Shown piece by piece: positions 12,101-22,870 of a stretch of 64,000 nt of DNA. Both the position numbers and the translations under genes were made by a program. Under the pieces are notes generated by a model. It was not told where the DNA came from and did no database searches. It saw nothing but the letters and a program-made list of their open reading frames with translations. Source of the DNA: Rotaria socialis (Eukaryota > Rotifera > Eurotatoria > Philodinida > Philodinidae). The stretch spans positions 124,001 to 188,000 of the forward strand of contig CAJNYU010002695.1 in NCBI GenBank assembly GCA_905331475.1, given 5' to 3'. Numbering within the stretch: position 1 is the stretch's first letter; every line of letters begins with the position of its first letter.

Positions 12101-13151
12101 TTTTCTTTTTGCAATTTAATTTTATACTTGTCGCTTGAGCAAATATCAATGTGTAATAAATTTGTATTAGTTTCAGCACAGTTTATCTAGTAGAGTGCAT
12201 TGTCGCAGTCCTTAATTGACCTAATCGTGACTTATTTTGAATGGTGTAAATGAATTCATGCTTGATTCTTCTCGATAGAGCCGCAATACTTATTGATGCG
12301 GTAAATTGTGTCTAAATGTGTCATCAATGTAATAAATTGTCATAATTCAGTAAGGATTGAAATTTGAATCAATGTCATGAAACAAATGACTGTACTTGAA
12401 TTACATTGACATGTAAGCTTTCCGGAGAAAAAACAGAATTTTTCATGATAATAAAAAAAATTATTATTACACATTTTAAACTTCAAAGGCTTCTTTAAAG
12501 TATGATATTACTATTCTCTTGACGAACATGAAATTATTCTAGTAGGACAAAATACATGATGCAACACGTGTGGACTTGCTGATTATCGTCAAAACAAAAC
12601 ATATGGTTAATATAAACAAAAATGACTGTTTAGACTGATTTGCCTATTTTATATAAGTAATGACGTCTTGCATCCGATAAAAGGAAGTCTAATTTTGACA
12701 TCAATGCGAACGGCAGACAAAAGATAAATAATCCACATCAAATAAGATTTATGATACATTATCAAAAGTTTCACGTCTAAGATAATCTACGTATCTATAG
12801 AATCAGTGAGAGATTTTTAATTTTTAGTTATAAAATTTATGAAATCAGCTTAGATGATAGAATTTGCTGTAAAAATATAAAGTTTTAATGATTTTGCATG
12901 ATTCATACGGTCAGACTTTGATCGATAATTTTTTGATATTTTACTTTGAATATAATTGCTTCTCCGTCTATCAATAGAATTTATTATAATATGTCATTGA
13001 TTAAATATTGAATATATCATTTCAGACCCAGAACAATAATCAAATTGATGATGATGATAATATATATATATATATATACTGTCTATAAAATTTAAAATAA
13101 CAACATAGAAATAAAGTCTATTTTGACGCTTTATTATTGAAGAATAATTAT
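12101..13151. other. gene-free AT-rich stretch
   Basis: About 1 kb with no supported coding frame. It contains a short (TA)n tract near 13062-13077 and otherwise nothing I can assign. Confidence 0.5.
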
Positions 13152-13187
13152 TTATTCATCAGTTAAATTCTAGTTGTTCCCAATATA
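13152..13187. repeat. left copy of an inverted-repeat arm interrupted by an insertion
   Basis: TTCATCAGTTAAATTCTAGT and the following bases match the arms of the palindrome at 13603-13689, with small differences (GTTCCCAATATA against GGTCCCGATATA). It appears to belong to an older inverted-repeat element that received the insertion at 13201. Confidence 0.55.
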
Positions 13188-13200
13188 TAATATATCGGGA

Positions 13201-13602
13201 CAGTGGCGGCGGAGTCATTGAGACAGGTGAGACTTGAGCCTCACCTAGATTTCAGATTGCAAATTGTTATTGTCTATTCTCAGGATTTGTTACGCTGAGC
13301 CAGTGGCGGCGAAGCCACTGAGACCCATGAGGCTTGAGCCTCACCTAGATTTCACAAGATGAGGTTCAGCCTCACTTACTTTTGTACTGAATATTGTTAT
13401 TTTTTATTCGTGCATCAAAGCAGGAGCAAAAAAAGTCTTTTTTGGTATTTTCCAATCATCTTTTTTATACTGGCCATTTTTATTTTTACTGCAGTTCAAT
13501 AAAAAGAAGACTTATTTTTTGCTTGATGTGTTCATAAAATTCCACGGTAGAAAAAAAAATATTATGAGCCTCACCTAGCTTAATGACGCTCCGCCGCCCC
13601 TG
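13201..13602. mobile_element. 402-bp hAT-type non-autonomous element (MITE) with 8-bp TSD
   Basis: The element starts CAGTGGCGGCGGAG and ends CTCCGCCGCCCCTG, imperfect terminal inverted repeats. It is flanked on both sides by the direct repeat TATCGGGA (13193-13200 and 13603-13610). An 8-bp target duplication and CAG...CTG termini are typical of the hAT superfamily. The left terminal sequence is repeated internally at 13301 (CAGTGGCGGCGAAGCCACTG, again followed by TTGAGCCTCACCTAG), suggesting an internal tandem duplication or a nested copy. No transposase is encoded. Confidence 0.82.
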
Positions 13603-13689
13603 TATCGGGACCAACTAGAATTTAACTGATGAATAATGAATATATGATATATTCATTATTCATCAGTTAAATTCTAGTTGGTCCCGATA
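13603..13689. repeat. near-perfect palindrome with ~43-bp arms
   Basis: TATCGGGACCAACTAGAATT... reads back as ...AATTCTAGTTGGTCCCGATA around a centre near 13646, with essentially only the central base unpaired. Another copy of the arm lies at 13152-13187, left of the inserted element. The structure is therefore a foldback element whose left end was split by the hAT-type insertion. Confidence 0.8.
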
Positions 13690-14772
13690 TATTTATTATT
13701 TTCTTTTATATTTCAGTAATGAATTTATGCTAATCATTCCCGTTTTCTATTACCATTCGTAAATATATTCAATAATTAGTACAACTATAATAGAATTTTT
13801 CTTGCAAAACATCAGCTGAGTGAAATTCATTTTTATGAAAATCTATTTCAACTTAACGATATTAGACGAAGAGAAAAATTTTCGATATTAATTATTGAGA
13901 ATAGAAAGATCATGATCACGCGGTATTAATTATTCTTTAAAAAAATATTTTCAGAAGTTAAATGTTTCTATTTTTAATCATGTCGAAATGAGTGTGTATT
14001 TTAAAAGAATTATTTAATAATTCATTGATGAGGACATGATTTTAAATGCGCAATATATATATAGTACATATTTGTTTTTGTTCAGTATTATTTAATTCAA
14101 AAGATTCGTATAGAAAATAAGATATTTGTTCTTCTAAACAAAAGACGTCAACGAGAGAGAAGCCGCTAAAATACTTGAGTAATAAATCATATAGCGGGAA
14201 ATGAGAAGAAAAAACATATTTTTATGCCTATCATGAAAGAAACAAGCAGCGCTTTTTTTAAACCATTTAACTAATTATTATTAATTGCATTTTTAACATG
14301 GAAATATTTCATGGTTTTTTTGTGATCGACACTATTTGAAAGTAGTTTCCGATAGCACTCAAAAAAGAAAATGTTTGTTTTTTGATTTTTTCCTCTCTAA
14401 TTAGTATATTATGTATTGAGTTGACTTTAGTATTTAATATCTCAATAGGCCAAATATAAAAAAAAATATTGACATGAAAAAGAAATAATTATAAAGCAGA
14501 CACACCTAGATCCCGTATAGTCTCAGTATGAACTATTCTGTAGCATATACATGTGAATGGCTTGCTTAATAATAGATGTATACAGAAAATAAAACCTTTT
14601 TGAATATTTCTTTAGCATTCACTCATGACCTAGAGAAACTTATTTGAAAAAAATCAACGAACATACTTATTAAACATATAGGCAATTGATTTTTCTTTTA
14701 CATTCACATAGGGGTAAATATAAACCAATACCTAAAAATATAGCAATCTATATCTAATCTATTAAGTAGCAC
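13690..14772. other. gene-free AT-rich stretch
   Basis: No coding frame with splice or domain support and no obvious repeat was found in this ~1.1 kb. Confidence 0.5.
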
Positions 14773-14972
14773 TAAACCCTCCTACAGAGTAGAAGCCCAT
14801 GGGTGGTGTCTGTCCCAGAAGCTATAATTTTGTAACAAACCATGCCCTGATGCCAGTTTCTGCGTCTTTTGATAGAGAAATGTTCATCCTTTCATTTTTC
14901 ATGAAGTAAATCTTGATTTTCAACGGAGAAATCTAACCCAGAGGGTGGGCTTCTATTCTGCGTAGAGGTTTA
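14773..14972. mobile_element. ~200-bp TIR element (MITE)
   Basis: The left end TAAACCCTCCTACAGAGTAG continues AAGCCCATGGGTGG. The right end reads, on the opposite strand, TAAACCTCTACGCAGAATAG then AAGCCCACCCTCTGG. The ends are therefore imperfect inverted repeats of about 35 bp. A TA lies at each outer edge, compatible with a TA target duplication. There is no coding capacity. Confidence 0.6.
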
Positions 14973-15519
14973 CCTAACAGCACAAAGTTATATAAATTAA
15001 TTATTAAAGTAATAGAAAAAAAGCTTGAGGGACGGAGTGCGAGGATGTGGGTAGGGGTATTCTTACCTCTCTTCACGCTCACATCCCACCCAAGATATTT
15101 TTTAAACTAACTTTTTTCTGATCACTTATCGTCATTCCCAGCTGATATATACTCTTTCAATCGATTGATAGGTACTTATCAATTATAAATTACGTTCAAA
15201 TTAATTAGACAAGTCGATATATTCATTGATAGTCATTTGTTAAAAGTGATAATATATTGAATAAAAAGACAGAACATTTTTTAATTCAGATATTTAATTG
15301 ATTTAGAAGATGTTGAATTACAAAATTGGATTGAACAATTTTTGTAAAGGTATCCCTTCGCTAGAATAGATACGACTGTATTAAGGTAGGCAATATTGAT
15401 ATAATTTAGATATGTATTGTTATATTTTATATATTACATTAAATGCATGCCATTTACATCGAGTATATACATTGAATAAGAAAATTTTATCACAGAGACA
15501 ACAAAAACAAAGACTAAAT
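14973..15519. other. intergenic, no gene seen
   Basis: About 550 bp downstream of the GPCR gene (which is on the minus strand). It contains a locally GC-richer segment around 15025-15100 but no supported feature. Confidence 0.45.
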
Positions 15520-18500
15520 CTACAATAACATAAATTGTCTCGAAATATTTTCTTTACTTTTATTCACTGTTTTCTTGTGATGATTGAATATTTCTTTTCT
15601 TCGTTTTCGTGCATATGATAGTTTACGATTATGTTGACTTCTAAATAAATATTTGTTTCAGTTAAATTGAAAAAAGCAAAAAAAGACAAGTCAGCTTTTT
15701 TACCGAAATAGAGTGCTACTTAATGTAAGACATATGATGGGATTTGAGCAGCTATTTAAATTGAATAGAAGACTAAAGATAGTCATAAGCCAATTCATGG
15801 TTTTTTGCGATAAAAATTTTCCATTCAAAGCCATAATTATTGACCCAATATAGAATGGTGTTGAGCAAAGTATATAAGCAACAACGACGATAAATGTTAA
15901 TTTGATTGTTTTAAGACGTGCACGAGATAGAAAACGACTGGCACCATAGCGTTGTTTTAGGTTTTGTCCATCTAAACTATTTGAACTTGGTCGTTTTGAT
16001 AATGTCGATGATTGACGTCTTAAACGAAACACAACGGGATACATTATTGGTGAAGATTTATTGATATATGTGACGGTTGCTATATTTGAGCATTTAACAC
16101 ATGGATAACGAACGTGTACATGATTCTCAGGAGCATTTCTTGTTCTTCGATCTATTGTAGATGTTGGCGATGCTGATGCATTCGTTGAATTTTTCTTAAT
16201 ACCAATTGACGGTAAATTAATCATACTTGTTGTGGTGATATTATTAGGTGATGGACACATTGAAAAGTTTCGGTTTACAATAAAATAAATTGAACCATAG
16301 CAATATATTAGTGCAGATACAGGTAAGATGAATTGAACGAAAATCGTCCATATAATATAAATTAATTCCCATGTACCATTGTGTCCTAAAAATTTGGCCG
16401 TACACATTTTTACTGTACGATTTGAATCGTATTCCAAACGGAATATGAATAATTGTGGCGCTGCTAGAAAAATACTTAAACACCAAACAGCTACCATATG
16501 AAAAAGACCTGTATGAGGTGTCCACGCATATGTATTTAATGGATGAACAATGGCTTGATAACGATCAATTGTCATTACAACAAGACTAAATTTAAAAGAA
16601 CAATCATTGAGATCCTTTGTTTGTTTAGAACTAAAGTAATTATTTTTTGTCAATAGATAAAGCTATGAATAGCTCATATTTCATACGTCATCGATCAAAC
16701 ATGACACATGATTATGATTATGAATATTAATTATTTTGTTTCTGCTTCGTTCTGTATCAGAATAGACGAGAATAGATTAGAACTATTTTGATCTTTACTT
16801 TGAATATATACCGCTTTTTATTCAATAGTAGATTAGATTTCTGGAAAATATTTAAATTTTAGATCTTTGTTGTACTCCACAGTACAGACAGAAAATTTAG
16901 AAACAACATTGTTCTCTTGATTATCTAAGGCAGACCGCTGGTTCAAAGTTTCTAAATAGTGTTTTTCATACAGCTGCCGATGATCTAAAAGATTGAGGTA
17001 TGGAAGCTTTTCGAACACTCATATTCATACATATATAAAGCAAAAACGTTTTGCCCAGCCGAAAAAAGTTTAGAAACATTTAATAAATTCATTTAACTTT
17101 CTGCTTATTTATGATTATTCGGCGTTGGATTACATACCGTTCGATGCAGAAGTTAATGAACTATATTTTGGTAAAAAGCAGTTCTACTCAAAGTATGCAT
17201 CGTCTTTATCTCGAGCTAATGATTTCGCACTGAATTTTCATGAATTTTCCATTTTTTTTTCTTCCTAAACGTAAAAGCGTTATCAATTGCGAGTAAAATC
17301 TTTTTTTTTGTGAAGTTGCAGTATACCATTCGAAAGAACAAATGTCGCTCTACGAGATGCATGATGCTTTGCAAATCCCACCATTAGCTTGACTATTTAA
17401 TCAATAAAACTAATTAAATACTGTTGCTAATGATAACTGAAAGAACTATGAAGTGTTCATAAAAGTAGTGCAATTGAAACTGATAAATATACTGTCAGGT
17501 TCAATTTTCAGTGCTCTTTCACACGGAACAATTAAAAAGTGATAATTAATTGAAAATTGTATTAATTAGCTAACTAGCGATTATTCATAATTATTAGTGC
17601 TTATTAATTAATTATTACTAGCGGGTAGAGAGAGATGAGAGCTTTATGTTCGATTTCTTTTTATTTATTTCAGCTCGAAAACACAAATCACACCGCGCTT
17701 TAGGCTCGCTACACAAATACGTGCACACATACTACCGATAGAAGAAAAACCATCGATATATATATATATATGGAGCGTTTGGAAAAAATAGAAACTTAAC
17801 GACAAAATAAAGAATGCCCTGAGATAGTTCAGATCGAAGAAAAGAAAAAAAGAAACATAAAAAGGGTTATCCGCTAACAATTGCTAACCATGTAATAGCG
17901 CAATAAAAGAAGAACTGATTTTTACCAAAATATAGTTCATTAACTTCTGCATCGAACGGTATGTAATCCAACGCCGAATAATCATAAATAAGCAGAAAGT
18001 TAAATGAATTTATTAAATGTTTCTAAACTTTTTTCGGCTGGGCAAAACGTTTTTGCTTTATATATGAATGAATATGAGTGTTCGAAAAGCTTCCATACCT
18101 CAATCTTTTAGATCATCGGCAGTTGTATGAAAAACACTATTTAGAAACTTTGAACCAGCGGTCTGCCTTAGATAATCAAGAGAACAATGTTGTTTCTAAA
18201 CTTTCTGCCATCACTTTAAATTCTATGCTAATAACTAACAGTCGAAAGAAATGTACTAGAAGTCGTCTCTTTCACCTAATTTATATTAACTATTCTCTTT
18301 TGGATATTTAAAGACTTTCGCGAATATTTTAAAATTTCCTCGAATAAAGTCTAATGAAAAACAACTATTTTAAACTTACGTATAAACAGAAATATATGTT
18401 GAAGTTAACATAAAGAAAGTAATTAGGCGACATATAATATCACCACCGAAAAATGTCGATGTTGATTTCCATATAAGCATTGGTAAAACACTAAAGAATG

Positions 18501-18714
18501 CAACTAATAAATCGGCTATTGTAAGGTGAAGTATAAAGAACGCCATTCGTGTAATTCGTTTATGCCTTGCTGTTAACATAACAATTAATACCAATATATT
18601 TCCAATTAATGCAGATATGAATATAGTCGCTAAAACTATTTGTTCTACTAATCTTAGTTGCCGATCGAAACGTTCTGGTGCAACAGAACTATTGCTTGTT
18701 GTTGAATTCATCAT
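15520..18714 (-). CDS. class A neuropeptide GPCR, vasopressin/CCAP-receptor-like
   Basis: Three exons, 18380-18714, 15704-16585 and 15520-15640, join in frame to about 445 residues. Exon 1 holds an N-terminus with NST and NSS glycosylation sites, TM1 (GNILVLIVML), TM2 (LTIADLLVAFFSVLPMLIW) and the TM3 cysteine (GGDIICRL). Exon 2 opens at YTLVVMTIDRYQAIVHPL, the DRY motif, then TM4, ECL2 (MCTAKF), TM5, a ~130-residue third intracellular loop, TM6 (CSTPFYIG) and TM7 (NSCSNPIICL). The pattern SRARLKTIKLTFIVVVAYIL resembles vasopressin/oxytocin, CCAP and neuropeptide-S receptors, which couple peptide hormones to G proteins. Exon 3 supplies a basic tail (RSQHNRKLSYARKRRKE); without it the protein would stop right after TM7. 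Oddities: Trp of CWxP is Ser, and Tyr of NPxxY is Cys. The ligand is unknown. Confidence 0.84.
16887..18210. mobile_element. 1.3-kb inverted-repeat element inside the GPCR intron
   Basis: Left arm ~16887-17186 and right arm ~17911-18210 are nearly identical inverted copies of about 300 bp around a ~720-bp centre. Each arm encodes the same peptide beginning MFEKLPYLNLLDHRQLYEKH (reading outward), and on the opposite strand a second coding-like string, SALDYIPFDAEVNELYFGK. The centre has a (TA)n run near 17755-17771 and no gene. The whole lies in intron 1 (16586-18379) of the GPCR. It is probably a foldback or long-TIR transposon, perhaps carrying captured host exon fragments. Target duplications were not identified. 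Confidence 0.65.
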
Positions 18715-20850
18715 TTAATATAATAGAAAAATGACTGGTGTCAGAATTGAACAATATATCTAAACACTAGATGAATAGCAACGAATGACGTGCATACCAA
18801 AAAGAAATCTTTTCTCCTCAAAATGAAGACAAAAAGAAACAATAATACACAATTAAATGGATGATCGAGCATCGATGAGAGAGAGAGAAAAGAGAGAGAG
18901 AAGAGAGAGAGAAGAGAGAAGAGAGAAGAGAGAAGAGAGAGAGAGAGAGAAAAGAGAGAGAGAGAGCGAGAAATGTCTTTCGTGGTAGAAANCCCTTCCC
19001 AATCATATTTTACGTCTAATCATGCTAGCTAGCTTTCTGAGTATCAGATCTAGCAGAGACACACTACCTATCTTCTATTATATTCATCTTGAAGTACAGA
19101 TCCCTGCGAGTTTGTCAAATAATAGAATGAAAAATACTAAGAAAATTTCCGTTGTTTTTATAAGCACGCAATGGGATGTTTAATGCTCTTTCGAAGCATA
19201 GATTATTATTATTATTATTATTAGCATCATGAACTTGGTGTGCATCAGCAGTTTCCTATAATAAACATGCAGACTTTGACATGAACTTTACCATAAAAGT
19301 TTAAGATTAGCGCGTTCCATTAAGAAAAAAAATCTTCTAATCATCTGAAGAGCTTTATCTTATAAACTATCCGTATGAAATCTAATTTGTTAAAAACTAA
19401 TGAAATTCACTGCAGAATTTTACAAGTTACAAGCAATTCTCTATTATTTATTTACTAATGCATGAATAGGAAAATTATTAACATAAAAAGTTTTTTTTGC
19501 TTCCTTCCCTTCGCTATATCAAGGGAAACTAATTAAATCATACGAAAATATTCTCATTGAAATAAAATATTTTATCTAAAGCAGGCTAGTTTTTTTCTCT
19601 TGCAGAGAAAAATATAATAGATTACATGTCAAATAGTGAAGCTTGTTCTTTCGATATATCTTATCGTACTTGAATATAAGTTGAGAAACTGAAATATGCT
19701 AGAAAGCAATTCTGCTGATATATTGAATAGAAAATGAACTAAATGTCATGATGTTCTAGATTTCAGGCTGAAAAATCTGACTAGATCAAGATTTGGATTA
19801 TTTCTAAGCTTTTGAAGACGCTAAAAATTTCTTTGTAAATCTTCAATAGTGTTTCTTTTTATAAAGCGAAATTTTCATTTAAAACAATATGAAAATGAAC
19901 GTGGAACAGTACAAAAAAGGCCACTAACGAAAACCTATTCTCAAGAACATAGTAGAGCACATGATCTGAAGGAGGTATATTAATTAGTAAGAGGATTTTA
20001 TTCTATATGTCATAACGTTTTGGTATTGAAGCAGCACTCAAATATATAAGCCCTTCATAATTTAGATCTTATTTTTCATTGAAAACAAGCTCCTAAACTC
20101 ACTCGAAAGCACAAGGCGGATACTCCTTCGAAACAAATTCTCTTCTATTAATTGAAGTTCAACAGAAGTACTCAAAGAATATACCTTATGTATTACAACT
20201 AGAGTGCATCATAGTTTTGTGATGCTCATCAAAATGAGTGCCATGCTAAGAAATATGAAAGAACCGTTCTTGATTTATGTAAGTTATATCGAAAACAGAC
20301 AAAAGAAAACAGATTGGCGATCTAATTGATAAATGTGATGGCAGTTTCCTGTGCAGCTAGTATTCTTTTTTATCTGCGACGAAATATTTCTGTCATATGC
20401 ATGACAGTTATGGCATGTACTTAAAATAACCAATTCATATAGAATTGTTAAAGATCATTCCTGTTTGCCATTCACTTTTGTTGTTTTGCTATATGTTGTT
20501 TTCGTCAATCGATAATGAAATATAACAGTAATATTTATTTTTCTCTCATTTTTCGATAACGGTTGTAACTAATGATTATGACAATTTCATACGTTTTTTC
20601 AATTTGATTTCAAATCAATATATATATAGTCAAATAATTCCATCAGAATATAGCATCATAATTACGATTTTATAGTTTAAATCGTTTTGAAGAAAATAAA
20701 TATTGTACTAGCTGATGATGAAGTCCTCATGTGTTACAACTTTCTGTTTAATAATTATACATGTCCATAAGATTCTATAACGAGATGTTACTATTAGAAA
20801 ACGACAACCAATACTATTTGTATGATTTCAAATGTATTGTTATGAATGAA
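18715..20850. other. GPCR upstream region and gene-free stretch
   Basis: About 2.1 kb. It includes the GPCR promoter region, a GA-rich microsatellite at 18876-18970, one N at 18992 and an (ATT)n run at ~19203-19223. No other gene was seen. Confidence 0.5.
18876..18970. repeat. (GA)n microsatellite
   Basis: About 95 bp of GAGA interrupted by AAAG steps, followed at 18992 by an N, so local sequence quality is doubtful. It lies 160-255 bp upstream of the GPCR start codon. Confidence 0.9.
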
Positions 20851-21182
20851 AAATACATTTAACAAGAAATAATAAAGAAAAGAATACCGAATATATCTTT
20901 TGTTTTTAAATTTAATTATTAAGACGTTTCGTCAACTACTGTTAACTTCGTCAGTCAAGGTATTTTATTATCTTATTGCTTTTCTTATTTTTCTCTCGTC
21001 CAAATGAACAATAGTACTCATAATTTGTATATAAAGTTTCGTTTCTTTTTCGTGTAACTTCATTTTACTTTGATTGACGAAGTTAACAGTAGTTGACGAA
21101 ACGTCTCAATAATTAAATAAAATTTAAAAACAAAAGATATATTCGGCATTCTTTTCTTTTTTATTTCTTGTTAAATGTATTT
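20851..21182. mobile_element. 332-bp foldback element with ~110-bp arms
   Basis: The left arm starts AAATACATTTAACAAGAAAT and the right arm ends with its reverse complement (ATTTCTTGTTAAATGTATTT). The arms continue inward through a block with GACGTTTCGTCAACTACTG on the left and its complement on the right. The central spacer is about 110 bp. No coding capacity and no clear target duplication. Confidence 0.75.
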
Positions 21183-22591
21183 ACCGAATTAAAATAAACA
21201 ACAATTATTCAGTGAAAAATACAGTAATCTTAGACGGATGTTTAATTGTTTTTGGCGGTAGCTATTTATTATTAGGGCCAATTTTATTTGAGACTATATT
21301 GTTTCAGATAAATTATTTCTATTGTAGATTACTTTAGCATCCACTGAAAATTCTACTCTGAATGACGTCATGGGATTTTAGAAAAATTTATTTACATGAA
21401 TATGAACAACAAAGAAAAAGATAAGGTTTTTTCTGTTTTTGCTGATTAATGCATTTGAATCATACATCGCAGCGGTCGTCAGGATTCCTGCGAAAAATTA
21501 TTTACAAAGGACGCCCCTCTCGGGATTTATCAGGACACTACGATGGATATCATTTGAATGCAAAGCAAAGATATGTCTTTGACATTTTGTGTGGTTTATC
21601 TAATAAAAACTGTTTAGGGGAAATTTTATAGTTAGTTTGATGTTTGAAACTTACAAAAAGTTGTCCTTGCATTAAGAGAATATGCTTATTTTGTTTGCCT
21701 CATAGAGTTTATTATTGTAGTGACAATCAACAGCTGATGATACATGTTACAATTTTGATTTTTTTAGAAGTTGTTGTTAGATAGAATAGAAACGAATAGT
21801 CTCTAGCTCATCTACAAGGGAGTGCTACTTTAGTTCATTGGAGACCAACCTTATATTGAAGAAAAATTTGAGGGTGTTTTTTAACTGTTGGTGCTTGTTT
21901 GCCAAATTCCAACTGCATTCAAGGCGTTTTTTTTAAATAAAGCAATTAGTATATGATTATCATATATTATTTTTTTTTCATTTTTGGTTACGATGCTATT
22001 GACACATAACAAAGAGTGCAGCCTTTTCTTTCAGAAAGTCGATAATTGCTCCATAGAAAATAGAAATGACAATACGTCATTTAGATGAAAAGATTATAAT
22101 AGAAGAGTACTAATGAAAGATTGAATTATCAGTTTCAATACTGCTGATGAACGCGACTGAAAAAGACCGACAAAAACCGATAGATCATCATTTATAATCA
22201 AGTAAGCTATATATGATCACTTTTCATGCACGCACATCCTAAAAAAACTGTTTTAAATAGACACTCATTTTCAGTCACCTTTTGTTTCACTATCATGATA
22301 AACAACATTCAACATGATAAGAATCCCTGTTATATTTATAGTCAGTTCATCCAAACTCGGAGTCAGTATTACTATAATCTTTTCTGGATTTCGATGCTAG
22401 AATGCATTTGTTCGTGATAAGAAAACAGAAAATGTATTTAGTGTGTCACAAAGGAGACGAAACGTTCTTTTCAACATAGAATTATATATTTATCAATTAG
22501 CATTTTGTATCAATAATAAGAAAAGTTTGTTTGTTTTCATTATTATTGGATTTTATATAGGTAATCGTTTTCAGCTAAAGCCTAGTAACTA
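21183..22591. other. gene-free stretch
   Basis: About 1.4 kb with only short open frames (for example 21449-21631) that lack domain, splice or codon support. Confidence 0.45.
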
Positions 22592-22870
22592 TCCTAGTGC
22601 AATTACTGAGTTCAAGGCACCCTGGTACCAGTATATCACACGTATATTTCTGGTTGCTCTGATATACTTTGTTAAAAAACTTTTCGTACGGTAAATTTGG
22701 AATTGCACAAGTTCTGGAACAAGTAGCTTCAATTAGTCAAGTACTGTGCAGCTTTTTACCAAGATACTCGACCAAGTTCTTGTAACATACTAGTAGGAAG
22801 GTAAGTCTTGGTATCCTGCTGGACACTACCCTATTACTCGGGTTCCCTGAACTCAGTATTTTCACTAGGG
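22592..22870. mobile_element. 279-bp TIR element (MITE) with TA target site
   Basis: The left end TCCTAGTGCAATTACTGAGT and the right end, read on the other strand as CCCTAGTGAAAATACTGAGT, form imperfect terminal inverted repeats of about 35 bp. A TA dinucleotide flanks each side, as for TA-inserting families. Non-coding. Confidence 0.62.
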
